Part shown: one piece after another, positions 49,214 to 56,074 of the stretch | Layout of the letters: every line of letters starts with the position of its first letter | Position numbering within the stretch: position 1 is the stretch's first letter | DNA from: Paracoccaceae bacterium | Lineage (GTDB): Bacteria > Pseudomonadota > Alphaproteobacteria > Rhodobacterales > Rhodobacteraceae | Reading direction: 5' to 3' | Length of the DNA stretch: 64,000 nt | Assembly: GCA_016936395.1 (NCBI GenBank) | Contig: JAFGXY010000047.1 | Location: 59,620 to 123,619, forward strand | Program-made: the position numbers and the translations under genes | The notes under the pieces: model-generated | Databases searched by the model: none | What the model saw: the letters and a program-made list of their open reading frames with translations, nothing else | Told to the model about the DNA's origin: nothing

Positions 49214-50053
49214 ATGCAAAACGGGGGCGAAAACACCTGGGATACACTGCATAACGTATTGGGGATCGCTATGTCGGCAGTCTTGCCGCTGATTTGTCGT
49301 ATGGCCGAAGGGACGACGATTGACGAGGTCTGGGGCCATGCCGTTACATTCTATGCCGACATCGGCTTTTCTCGAATGAATTACGGCCACACCCGGTTCT
49401 TTCACCAAAGCAATGTCGGGGATCCGGATGACGCCATCTTCCTGACCACTGGAGATGCCAATTATGAGCGGTTCTTCTTTCACAACGGCTTTTACACCCG
49501 CACCCCGATTTATCGCTGGGCCTTGACACATTCCGGGGCCTGCACGTGGAAATGGGTCAACGATGCCTATGAGGCGGGGAAGTTGACGCCGGAAGAATCA
49601 GATGCTGTCCGCCAGAATGCCGCGCATGGCGTCACTGCCGGGATTTCGGTCAGCTTTCCGGAATCCTCGACCCGGTCGAAGGGCGCGCTTGGGCTGATCG
49701 CCGACCCCGGCATCGGGCATGATCAGGTCGATGCAATCTGGAAGACCCGTCAGCATGAGATTCTGGCCGTCGCCCATGCCATGCACCTGAAAATCATCAC
49801 CCTGCCCCAGCATGCCGCAAAGCGCAGCCTGACCGAACGGCAGCGTCAGGCGCTGGAATGGGTGGCCGATGGCAAGACCACCCAGGACGTGGCGATTCTG
49901 ATGGGGGTATCGGCGGCCATGGTCGAAAAGCACCTGCGCCTTGCCCGCGAAGCGCTGCAAGTGGAAACGACGGCGCAAGCTGTTGCAAAGGCTTCGCTTT
50001 TGAACCTGATCTTCCCCCCTGTCGTCAAAAGCCACAGGGTAGGGAATTCCTGA
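49214..50053 (+). CDS. LuxR-type regulator with a divergent autoinducer domain
   Basis: A 279-residue protein: N-terminal autoinducer-binding-like domain (about 20-185) and C-terminal LuxR helix-turn-helix (LTERQRQALEWVADGKTTQDVAILMGVSAAMVEKHL). In the ligand pocket the positions normally W-xxx-Y and Asp-Pro appear as Y-xxx-F and Thr-Pro (NYERFF, YTRTPIYRW), while the later Trp is kept. It may therefore not bind a standard acyl-homoserine lactone. No luxI is in the window. ATG 49214 is tentative; TTG 49187 and ATG 49271 are alternatives. Confidence 0.82.
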   Translation: MQNGGENTWDTLHNVLGIAMSAVLPLICRMAEGTTIDEVWGHAVTFYADIGFSRMNYGHTRFFHQSNVGDPDDAIFLTTGDANYERFFFHNGFYTRTPIYRWALTHSGACTWKWVNDAYEAGKLTPEESDAVRQNAAHGVTAGISVSFPESSTRSKGALGLIADPGIGHDQVDAIWKTRQHEILAVAHAMHLKIITLPQHAAKRSLTERQRQALEWVADGKTTQDVAILMGVSAAMVEKHLRLAREALQVETTAQAVAKASLLNLIFPPVVKSHRVGNS

Positions 50054-50071
50054 CTTACGTGACGTCAATTC

Positions 50072-50086
50072 TTAACTTATTTTTAA
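50072..50086 (+). promoter_or_regulatory. TTAA-N7-TTAA CtrA-type box
   Basis: TTAA at 50072-50075 and 50083-50086 with seven bases between matches the CtrA consensus. No annotated start codon lies within 200 nt downstream on either strand, so the regulated transcript is unknown. AT-richness of the spot raises the chance of coincidence. Confidence 0.35.
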
Positions 50087-50293
50087 CTTGTTCCGTGAGT
50101 GGTGACCTTCTGGGTTGGAACAGCAAGTGGCAAGCGATGCATTTTCATCGTGTCTGCCACCTGTTTTTGTTGAAAGGGACTGTCCCCGTCCCTTGCTTTG
50201 TGTGGCTGTCGGTTGGGTGAATTATCGGTCAAGCCGACAGAAGTGTGTGCCTGAGCCCGATCCTTATCCCCAAGGAAATCGGTGCCATAATGA

Positions 50294-50324
50294 AACGGTG
50301 CGTCCCTGGGGGCGCACCGTTTTT
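50294..50324 (+). terminator. Plus-strand intrinsic terminator
   Basis: A 9-bp stem (AACGGTGCG / CGCACCGTT) with a 10-base loop runs into a T-tract at 50320-50324. It ends whatever transcript enters from the LuxR-type gene side. Confidence 0.85.
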
Positions 50325-50339
50325 CTTTGGTCACCCGGC

Positions 50340-50367
50340 AAAAAAAAGGGCGACCCGAAGGCCGCCC
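50340..50367 (-). terminator. Terminator of rpsB-tsf
   Basis: On the minus strand an 8-bp stem with one mismatch and a TTCG loop is followed by eight T, 25 nt after the tsf stop. Confidence 0.88.
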
Positions 50368-50391
50368 CCAGCCGAGCAGATGATCCCGGGC

Positions 50392-51300
50392 TCAGCCCTG
50401 AACCATCTTCGCCACTTCGGCGGCGAAATCCTCTTCTTTCTTCTCGATGCCTTCGCCCACGGCGACGCGGGCATAACCCACGATCTCGACCCCGGCTTCC
50501 TTGGCCGCCTGTTCGACGGTCAGATCGGGGTTGATCACAAAGGCCTGACCCAGCAGCGTGTTCTCGGCCAGAAACTTCTTCATCCGGCCCGGAATGATGT
50601 TCTGGTGGATCACGTTCTCGGGCTTCGGCTTGGCCGAGGTTGCGTTTTCTTCCAGCGCCTTGGCGGTCTGCACGGTCAACTCACGCTCGACCAGTGTCGG
50701 GTCCATCGTCGCTTCGGACAGCGACAGCGGCGCGGTTGCGGCGATGTGCATGGCAAACTGCTTGCCGATGGCCTGGGCCTTGTCTTCCGGGCCATTCAAC
50801 GCCACCAGAACACCAATCTTGCCCATGCCTTCGGCCGCCGCGTTGTGGACATAAGACACAACGGTGCTGCCTTCCAGAATGTGCATCCGGCGGAAGGTCA
50901 TGTTTTCGCCAATGCGGGCGATGGCTTCCTGAATCACTTCTTCGACCGTCTTGCCGTTCAGATGTGCGGCCTTGACGACCTCGACCGAATCGCCGGTGGT
51001 CAGGGCGACGTTTGCCACATCCCGCACCAGCGCCTGAAAGTCGGCGTTCTTGGCGACAAAGTCGGTTTCCGAGTTGATCTCGACAGCCACGCCGCGGCCA
51101 TTGGTGACGGCCACGCCAACCAGACCTTCTGCGGCAACACGATCCGCCTTCTTGGCAGCTTTCGCCAGGCCCTTGGTGCGCAGCCAGTCAACGGCGGCCT
51201 GCATGTCGCCCGCGACCTCGGTCAGCGCCTTCTTGGCATCCATCATCCCTGCGCCGGTCGATTCGCGCAGTTCCTTTACCATCGCAGCGGTAATTGTCAT
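50392..51300 (-). CDS. tsf: Elongation factor Ts
   Basis: A 302-residue nucleotide exchange factor for EF-Tu. The N-terminal UBA-like domain carries [19 protein letters not shown] and the EF-Tu-contacting TDFVAKN motif follows at about residue 80. Core dimerisation domains and coiled-coil ([20 protein letters not shown]) are present. Length is normal. AGGAG precedes the ATG. It follows rpsB by 78 nt, the usual bacterial rpsB-tsf unit. Confidence 0.98.
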   Translation of the reverse strand: MTITAAMVKELRESTGAGMMDAKKALTEVAGDMQAAVDWLRTKGLAKAAKKADRVAAEGLVGVAVTNGRGVAVEINSETDFVAKNADFQALVRDVANVALTTGDSVEVVKAAHLNGKTVEEVIQEAIARIGENMTFRRMHILEGSTVVSYVHNAAAEGMGKIGVLVALNGPEDKAQAIGKQFAMHIAATAPLSLSEATMDPTLVERELTVQTAKALEENATSAKPKPENVIHQNIIPGRMKKFLAENTLLGQAFVINPDLTVEQAAKEAGVEIVGYARVAVGEGIEKKEEDFAAEVAKMVQG

Positions 51301-51333
51301 GGTCGGTCTCCTGATATCCAGTGCACTGAGTTT

Positions 51334-51354
51334 GGCGGGGGTTATCCCCCCGCC
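51334..51354 (-). other. Stem-loop between rpsB and tsf
   Basis: GGCGGGGG / CCCCCCGCC around TTAT forms a stable hairpin with no T-run after it. It could set the rpsB:tsf expression ratio by partial attenuation or RNA processing. Confidence 0.45.
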
Positions 51355-51378
51355 ATGTCACAAAACGACGACAGCCGA

Positions 51379-52167
51379 TCAGGCGTCGATGTCCGCGTCT
51401 TCGGCGGCGGCGTCAGTGGCAACGGCCTCTTCGACCGGGGCCTCTTCCAGCGCGCCCAGATCAACGCCAGCCGCCCCCATCTGCGCCGTCATGCCATCAA
51501 GGGCTGCCCGGCTGATCAGGTCGCAATACATCGCAATTGCACGGGCGGCGTCGTCATTGCCGGGGATCACATAGTCCACACCCTTGGGCGAGCAGTTGGT
51601 ATCCACCACGGCCACAACCGGAATGCCCAGCTTGTTGGCCTCCAGAATGGCAAGGTCTTCCTTGCCCACATCGATGATGAATATCAGATCCGGGGTGCCG
51701 CCCATTTCGCGGATGCCGCCCAGCGACGCTTGCAGCTTGCCCTGCTCGCGTTCCATGTTCAGGCGCTCTTTCTTGGTCAGACCTTCGGCACCGTTGGCCA
51801 GCTTTTCGTCAAACTGTTTCAGGCGCTGAATCGACTGCGACACGGTTTTCCAGTTGGTCAGCGTGCCACCCAGCCAGCGGTGGTTCATGTAGAACTGTGC
51901 ACAACGCTCGGCAGCGTCGGCGATCGGCTTTTGCGCCTGACGCTTGGTGCCGACAAACAGGATGCGGCCGCCCTTGGCCACGGTGTCGCGCACCACTTTC
52001 AGCGCCTGATCCAGCATCGGCACGGTCTGCGTCAGGTCGATGATGTGAATGCCGTTGCGGTCGCCGTAGATGTATTGACCCATCTTCGGGTTCCAGCGTT
52101 GGGTCTGGTGACCGTAGTGAACGCCAGCTTCCAAAAGCTGACGCATGGTGAAATCGGGGAGCGCCAT
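51379..52167 (-). CDS. rpsB: 30S ribosomal protein S2
   Basis: A 262-residue small-subunit protein. Family signatures: [32 protein letters not shown], and [27 protein letters not shown]. It has a longer acidic Ala/Glu/Asp-rich C-terminal tail ([26 protein letters not shown]) than the enteric protein, as is common in alphaproteobacteria. The ATG at 52167 follows AAAAGGAT; an upstream in-frame ATG lies in the structured leader and is rejected. Confidence 0.98.
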   Translation of the reverse strand: MALPDFTMRQLLEAGVHYGHQTQRWNPKMGQYIYGDRNGIHIIDLTQTVPMLDQALKVVRDTVAKGGRILFVGTKRQAQKPIADAAERCAQFYMNHRWLGGTLTNWKTVSQSIQRLKQFDEKLANGAEGLTKKERLNMEREQGKLQASLGGIREMGGTPDLIFIIDVGKEDLAILEANKLGIPVVAVVDTNCSPKGVDYVIPGNDDAARAIAMYCDLISRAALDGMTAQMGAAGVDLGALEEAPVEEAVATDAAAEDADIDA

Positions 52168-52229
52168 GTCCATTATCCTTTTCCGGTTTGCGCCTCGGCG
52201 GATGATTTCAGGGCAATGCCCCAACCGGT

Positions 52230-52261
52230 GGACCATTCGGGATGTCTCCCCGAAATGGCCC
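52230..52261 (-). promoter_or_regulatory. Leader hairpin of rpsB mRNA
   Basis: Arms at 52230-52241 and 52249-52261 are near-perfect reverse complements (one bulge, one wobble) around a 7-base loop. The hairpin lies in the roughly 110-nt leader between the predicted promoter and rpsB. S2 is known to repress its own operon in enterics, so an analogous operator is possible here. Confidence 0.45.
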
Positions 52262-52284
52262 GCATCCGCCTGTGAAGTGGCGTG

Positions 52285-52313
52285 TCCCTACCCCGCGTCC
52301 TGTCGCTTTGCAA
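52285..52313 (-). promoter_or_regulatory. rpsB-tsf promoter
   Basis: On the minus strand TTGCAA (52313-52308) and TAGGGA (52290-52285) are spaced by exactly 17 nt. Confidence 0.6.
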
Positions 52314-52387
52314 GGGCGCAGAGTGGCTGGCGGCGCAGAAAGCCGGGCGATTTTTGACAAATCGGCGGTGTCCGCACCAGTCTGGCG

Positions 52388-53107
52388 TCAGCGCAGGGCC
52401 TGATTTTGCACTTTCACGCCCGGCGCGTCCTTGCCTTTGGGATAGACCAAGCCCGCCGAGATGACCAGCTTGGCCGCGTCTTCGACCGACATGTCCAGAA
52501 AGATCACGTCCTTTTCGGCGACATACAGCAGAAATCCCGACGTCGGGTTCGGCGTCGTTGGCACGAACACCGAGATCACGTCCGTGACCCCTCTCAGGTT
52601 CATCTTGGCCTCCAATTCACCCTTGGCGCGGGTTGACACAAAACCGATCGCCCAGATGTTTTCCTTCGGGTATTCGATCAGGCAGGACCGCTCAAAGCTT
52701 TGCTCGCTTTGCGAGAACACGGTTTGCGCAATCTGCTTCAGCCCGTTGTAGATCGACCGCACCACCGGCATCCGGTCCACCAGACGTTCGGCCCAGTTGA
52801 TCAACGACCGCCCGATCAGACCCTTGGCGACCCAGCCGATCACGACGGTGAAGACCAAAAACACGATGACACCGACACCGCGCAACGGAAACGCCGCGTC
52901 TGGACCGAACCATTGCCGGATCAAAGCTTCGGGCTTCCATGGGCCGGGGATCAGCGGCAAGATCCAGCCGTCGATCCAGCCGATCACGGTCCAGATCAGA
53001 TAGATCGTCAATCCGATCGGCAGAATGACGACAAGCCCCGTCAGGAACGAGGCGCGGATCTTGGCAAACAGGCCGGGTCGCTTCTGGTTCTGGGTCGGCT
53101 CTGACAT
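52388..53107 (-). CDS. DUF502-family membrane protein
   Basis: A 239-residue inner-membrane protein. Two N-terminal helices (LTGLVVILPIGLTIYLIWTVI and GVGVIVFLVFTVVIGWVAKG) precede a conserved soluble domain with RMPVVRSIYNGLKQIAQTVF, FVPTTPNPTSGFLLYV and MSVEDAAKLVISAGLV, all hallmarks of the family. Function is unknown. It is a monocistronic minus-strand gene behind rpsB, with the start at 53107 rather than the longer 53119. Confidence 0.88.
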   Translation of the reverse strand: MSEPTQNQKRPGLFAKIRASFLTGLVVILPIGLTIYLIWTVIGWIDGWILPLIPGPWKPEALIRQWFGPDAAFPLRGVGVIVFLVFTVVIGWVAKGLIGRSLINWAERLVDRMPVVRSIYNGLKQIAQTVFSQSEQSFERSCLIEYPKENIWAIGFVSTRAKGELEAKMNLRGVTDVISVFVPTTPNPTSGFLLYVAEKDVIFLDMSVEDAAKLVISAGLVYPKGKDAPGVKVQNQALR

Positions 53108-53215
53108 GATCCCTCTCAAACTGAAGACGGAATATGCGGCAATTGTGACAATCGCAATGCACCAGCATCACGCGGGACCGCAAATTCTCGGCACTGCGGC
53201 GTAAAGCGGCGTCGC

Positions 53216-54130
53216 TCAGTCCTGTGCGGCCATTTCGCGGGCAATGGCCGCCGCCAGACGGGCATTGTTCAATACCAGCGATATGTTGGCGGTCAGTGAC
53301 CGGCCTTGCGTTATCTCATACATCCGGTCCAGCAGGAATGGCGTCACCATCTTGGCCGAGATCCCTTGTGCCTGCGCCTCGCGCAGCGCGGCCTCGATCA
53401 CCGGGGTAATCTCGTCAGAAGGGATTTCCGCCTCGACCGGGATCGGGTTTGCCACCAACTGCCCGCCGGGCAGCCCCAGTCGTGCGCGCATCAGGTGGGC
53501 CGCGGCGATCTGGGCGGCGCTGTCCATCCGAAGCGGCGACGCAAGCCCCGAGGACCGTGACCAGAACGCCGGAAAATCGTCCTGCCCGAAGGTGATGACC
53601 GGCACACCATGGGTTTCCAGCACCTCCAGCGTCTTGGGCAGGTCCAGAATCGCCTTGGCCCCCGCCGCCACCACCGTTACCGGGGTGGCCGCCAGTTCCA
53701 GCAGGTCAGCCGAGATGTCGAAGGTGGTTTCTGCCCCGCGATGCACCCCGCCGATGCCGCCGGTGGCAAAGACGCGGATGCCCGCCAGATGGGCGCAGAT
53801 CATCGTGGCCGCCACCGTGGTGGCCCCCATCGCCCCGGTCACAAGGCAGGCCGCCAGATCGGCGCGCGACAGTTTTGCCACGTCCTGCGCCTGACCCAGC
53901 TGGTCCAACTGATTCTGTGTCAGGCCGATGCAGATCTGTCCGCCCATGATGGCAATGGTCGCGGGCACCGCCCCTGCGGCCCTGACCCCGTCTTCCACCG
54001 CGCGGGCGGTTTCCACGTTTTGCGGAAACGGCATGCCGTGGGTGATGATGGTGGATTCCAGTGCCACGATGGCGCGGCCCTCGGCACGGGCCTGCGCCAC
54101 TTCGGGGCCAAGGTTAAGGGGAAGGCTCAT
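53216..54130 (-). CDS. psuG: Pseudouridine-5'-phosphate glycosidase
   Basis: A 304-residue Mn-dependent C-glycosidase splitting pseudouridine 5'-phosphate into uracil and ribose 5-phosphate. Signatures: ALESTIITHGMPFPQNVETA, ATIAIMGGQICIGL, FATGGIGGVHRGAETTFDISADL and GAKAILDLPKTLEVLETHGVPV. It overlaps the upstream PfkB-type kinase gene as ATGA, forming a complete pseudouridine-degradation pair. Confidence 0.95.
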   Translation of the reverse strand: MSLPLNLGPEVAQARAEGRAIVALESTIITHGMPFPQNVETARAVEDGVRAAGAVPATIAIMGGQICIGLTQNQLDQLGQAQDVAKLSRADLAACLVTGAMGATTVAATMICAHLAGIRVFATGGIGGVHRGAETTFDISADLLELAATPVTVVAAGAKAILDLPKTLEVLETHGVPVITFGQDDFPAFWSRSSGLASPLRMDSAAQIAAAHLMRARLGLPGGQLVANPIPVEAEIPSDEITPVIEAALREAQAQGISAKMVTPFLLDRMYEITQGRSLTANISLVLNNARLAAAIAREMAAQD

Positions 54131-55014
54131 GATCCGATCTCTCCTGAAACATGGTCAGCCGCGGCGCGCAGCGCCATGGTCAACGCCTCGGCACGTGCGG
54201 CACCGCGCGCCTCGGCCACGATATGCGCGGCCATGAAGGTATCGCCCGCCCCGGTCACGCGGGTGACCAGCACCGGCGGCGGGTGGCCGGTGATGACGCC
54301 CTGCCCGCGCCTGCCATCGGCAACCAAGCGCCCGCCATCGGTGACCAGCACCCGTGCCGCGCCGAGGGCCAACAGCGCCGTTGCCGCCTCTGCCGCGCCG
54401 GCAAACCGCGCCTTGGCGATCAGTCCGGCCTCTTCAAGGTTGACGTAAAGCGTGGCCCTCGGATGGTCCAGCAGTGGCACCAGCCGCTCGGCCTTGCCGG
54501 GGCTGGCCGCTGCCAGTCGCAAATCGGCGCAGGCAAACAACGGCGAGCGGGCAATGTCCGACAGCAAGGCCCCGGTCAGGTTGCCATCCAGCGCAATCAG
54601 CCCGGCAAACGGCGCTTCGGCCGACCCCAGCCTGCCATCCCCCAGCGCTGCAATCACCCTCTCGCCCGCCAGTTCCAGCGAATGGGCGTCGGCCACGGCG
54701 GCAATCAGGCCGTTCGCGCCCTCGATCGCCATGTAGCAGTCGGTTGGCAGATCGTCCGACCGATAGACATGGGTGCAGTCCAGCCCCATCCGCAGGCAGG
54801 CGGCGAGCAGATCATCACCCTCGCCGTCGCGCCCGATGACACCCAGCAGCGCCGGGCGCAGGCCAAGGCGCGACAGCGTCATCGCGATGTTCAATGCCAC
54901 CCCGCCGGGGTTACGGGTGATCCGCCCCGGCACATCCGACCCCAGCCGCAGTGCCGATGGCGCGCGACCGATGATGTCCCAATGGACCGATCCGATGCAA
55001 AGAATATCGCTCAT
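54127..55014 (-). CDS. psuK: PfkB-family kinase, likely pseudouridine kinase
   Basis: A 295-residue sugar/nucleoside kinase. N-terminal CIGSVHWDIIGRAP, substrate region RNPGGVALNIAMTLSRLG and the catalytic VTGAGDTFMAAHI with the base Asp are present. Genomic coupling to psuG makes phosphorylation of pseudouridine the most likely reaction. ATG 55014 is chosen because the PfkB fold begins there; further upstream in-frame sequence is the shadow of the dehydrogenase gene. Confidence 0.88.
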   Translation of the reverse strand: MSDILCIGSVHWDIIGRAPSALRLGSDVPGRITRNPGGVALNIAMTLSRLGLRPALLGVIGRDGEGDDLLAACLRMGLDCTHVYRSDDLPTDCYMAIEGANGLIAAVADAHSLELAGERVIAALGDGRLGSAEAPFAGLIALDGNLTGALLSDIARSPLFACADLRLAAASPGKAERLVPLLDHPRATLYVNLEEAGLIAKARFAGAAEAATALLALGAARVLVTDGGRLVADGRRGQGVITGHPPPVLVTRVTGAGDTFMAAHIVAEARGAARAEALTMALRAAADHVSGEIGS

Positions 55015-55034
55015 GCGCGCGTTCTGGCGCAGGC

Positions 55035-55808
55035 CTACAGCGCCGTCCAGCCGCCATCGACCGAAATCGTGGTGCCCGTCACCTGCGCAGCCGCATCCGA
55101 GCACAGATAGACCGCCGTGCCGCCGATCTGTTCCACCGTGGCGAACTGTCGGCTGGGCTGACGCTCCAGCATCACCTCGCGGATCACGGTGTCGCGGTCC
55201 ATATTGTGGGTCTTCATCTGGTCGGGGATCTGCGCCTCGACCAGCGGCGTCAGCACATAGCCGGGGCAGATGGCGTTGGCGGTGATGCCCTGGCCCGCAC
55301 ATTCAAGTGCTGTGACCTTGGTAAAGCCGACGATGCCATGCTTGGCCGCGACATAGGCCGATTTGAACGGGCTGGCGGTCAGCCCGTGCGCCGAGGCGAT
55401 GTTGACCACCCGGCCCCAGCCCTTGGCGCGCATCATCGGCAGGGCAACAGCCGTGGTGTGAAATGCCGATGTCAGGTTGATGGCAAGGATCGCGTCCCAT
55501 TTGGCCACCGGAAAGCCTTCAATCGGGGCGACGTGCTGGATGCCGGCGTTGTTGACCAGAATATCGCAGGCGCCGGCCTGTTCGATCAGGCGGCGGCAGT
55601 CGTCGCCTTTGGACATATCCGCCGCGATATAACGCACGGCCACGCCATGCCGGGCGGCGATGCTGGCTGCAAGCGCGTGATCCTCATCCCGGTCGGTAAA
55701 GCTGTTGATCACCAGATCGGCACCGGCGCGCGCCAGTTCCTCGGCCACGCCCAACCCGATGCCGGAATTGGACCCGGTCACCACCGCCGTCTTACCCTTC
55801 AGGATCAT
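55035..55808 (-). CDS. bdhA: 3-hydroxybutyrate dehydrogenase (SDR family)
   Basis: A 257-residue NAD-dependent short-chain dehydrogenase linking 3-hydroxybutyrate and acetoacetate, used in polyhydroxybutyrate turnover. Motifs: GSNSGIGLG (NAD), NNAGIQHVAPIEGFP, NIASAHGLTASPFKSAYVAAKHG (Ser-Tyr-Lys), and NAICPGYVLTPLVEAQIPDQ, the last typical of BdhA. It lies 20 nt upstream of psuK in the same direction, so co-transcription is possible. Confidence 0.92.
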   Translation of the reverse strand: MILKGKTAVVTGSNSGIGLGVAEELARAGADLVINSFTDRDEDHALAASIAARHGVAVRYIAADMSKGDDCRRLIEQAGACDILVNNAGIQHVAPIEGFPVAKWDAILAINLTSAFHTTAVALPMMRAKGWGRVVNIASAHGLTASPFKSAYVAAKHGIVGFTKVTALECAGQGITANAICPGYVLTPLVEAQIPDQMKTHNMDRDTVIREVMLERQPSRQFATVEQIGGTAVYLCSDAAAQVTGTTISVDGGWTAL

Positions 55809-55885
55809 CTTCGCCCCCCTGCTGTCTTTGCGTCAGACTACATGCTGCAAGCGCAAAGGACAGGAAAAAGGCTTCGCGAAATGCC

Positions 55886-55961
55886 AAAAAAAACGCCAGC
55901 ACGAAGCTGGCGTTAAGTTATTGAGGCAGGTTTCATACAGGCAAGAAACCTATCGAGCAGT
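55886..55961 (-). ncRNA. Candidate small RNA with own promoter and terminator
   Basis: A predicted minus-strand transcript of about 76 nt in the gap between bdhA and the peptide-binding-protein gene. Downstream of a strong promoter it has a first hairpin (AGGTTTC / GAAACCT, loop 55935-55944) and ends with a perfect 9-bp terminator stem (55892-55900 / 55906-55914) followed by eight U. The only reading frame is seven codons. No known RNA family is recognised. Hfq is encoded in this window. Confidence 0.55.
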
Positions 55962-55967
55962 AACGCC

Positions 55968-55996
55968 TTTATACGCCTCCTTCCGCCGGGGGCCAA
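55968..55996 (-). promoter_or_regulatory. Promoter of the candidate small RNA
   Basis: On the minus strand TTGGCC (55996-55991) and TATAAA (55973-55968) are spaced by exactly 17 nt. It points away from the peptide-binding-protein gene. Confidence 0.55.
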
Positions 55997-56074
55997 GTTA
56001 AAAGTTTGAAAAGGCACGAAAGCCTGCGTAGCGTGGGGCCCAAGAAACCAAGGCCACGGGGGATTGTTGCCAAA

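Larger units (their letters stand above)
50054..50391 (+). other. 338-nt gap with CtrA-type box, hairpin and terminators; possible short transcript
   Basis: No convincing gene is seen. The gap begins AT-rich with a TTAA-N7-TTAA box (50072-50086), then a hairpin AAGGGAC-loop-GTCCCTT at 50175-50195, then an intrinsic plus-strand terminator at 50294-50324, more than 240 nt beyond the LuxR-type gene stop. Either that gene has a long 3' UTR or a separate short RNA is made. A 27-codon reading from 50136 lacks a ribosome-binding site. Confidence 0.4.

Noticed and set aside
50136..50220. 27-codon plus-strand reading in the gap after the LuxR-type gene
   Set aside because: No ribosome-binding site and its sequence spans the internal hairpin; not supported as a gene.
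52356..52384. Perfect TTGACA on the plus strand suggesting a promoter
   Set aside because: No -10 element at the right spacing, and the only genes around it are on the minus strand.
55916..55939. Seven-codon reading MKPASIT within the candidate small RNA
   Set aside because: No ribosome-binding site at usable distance, and the start lies within the first hairpin; more likely incidental to a noncoding RNA, though a leader peptide cannot be fully excluded.
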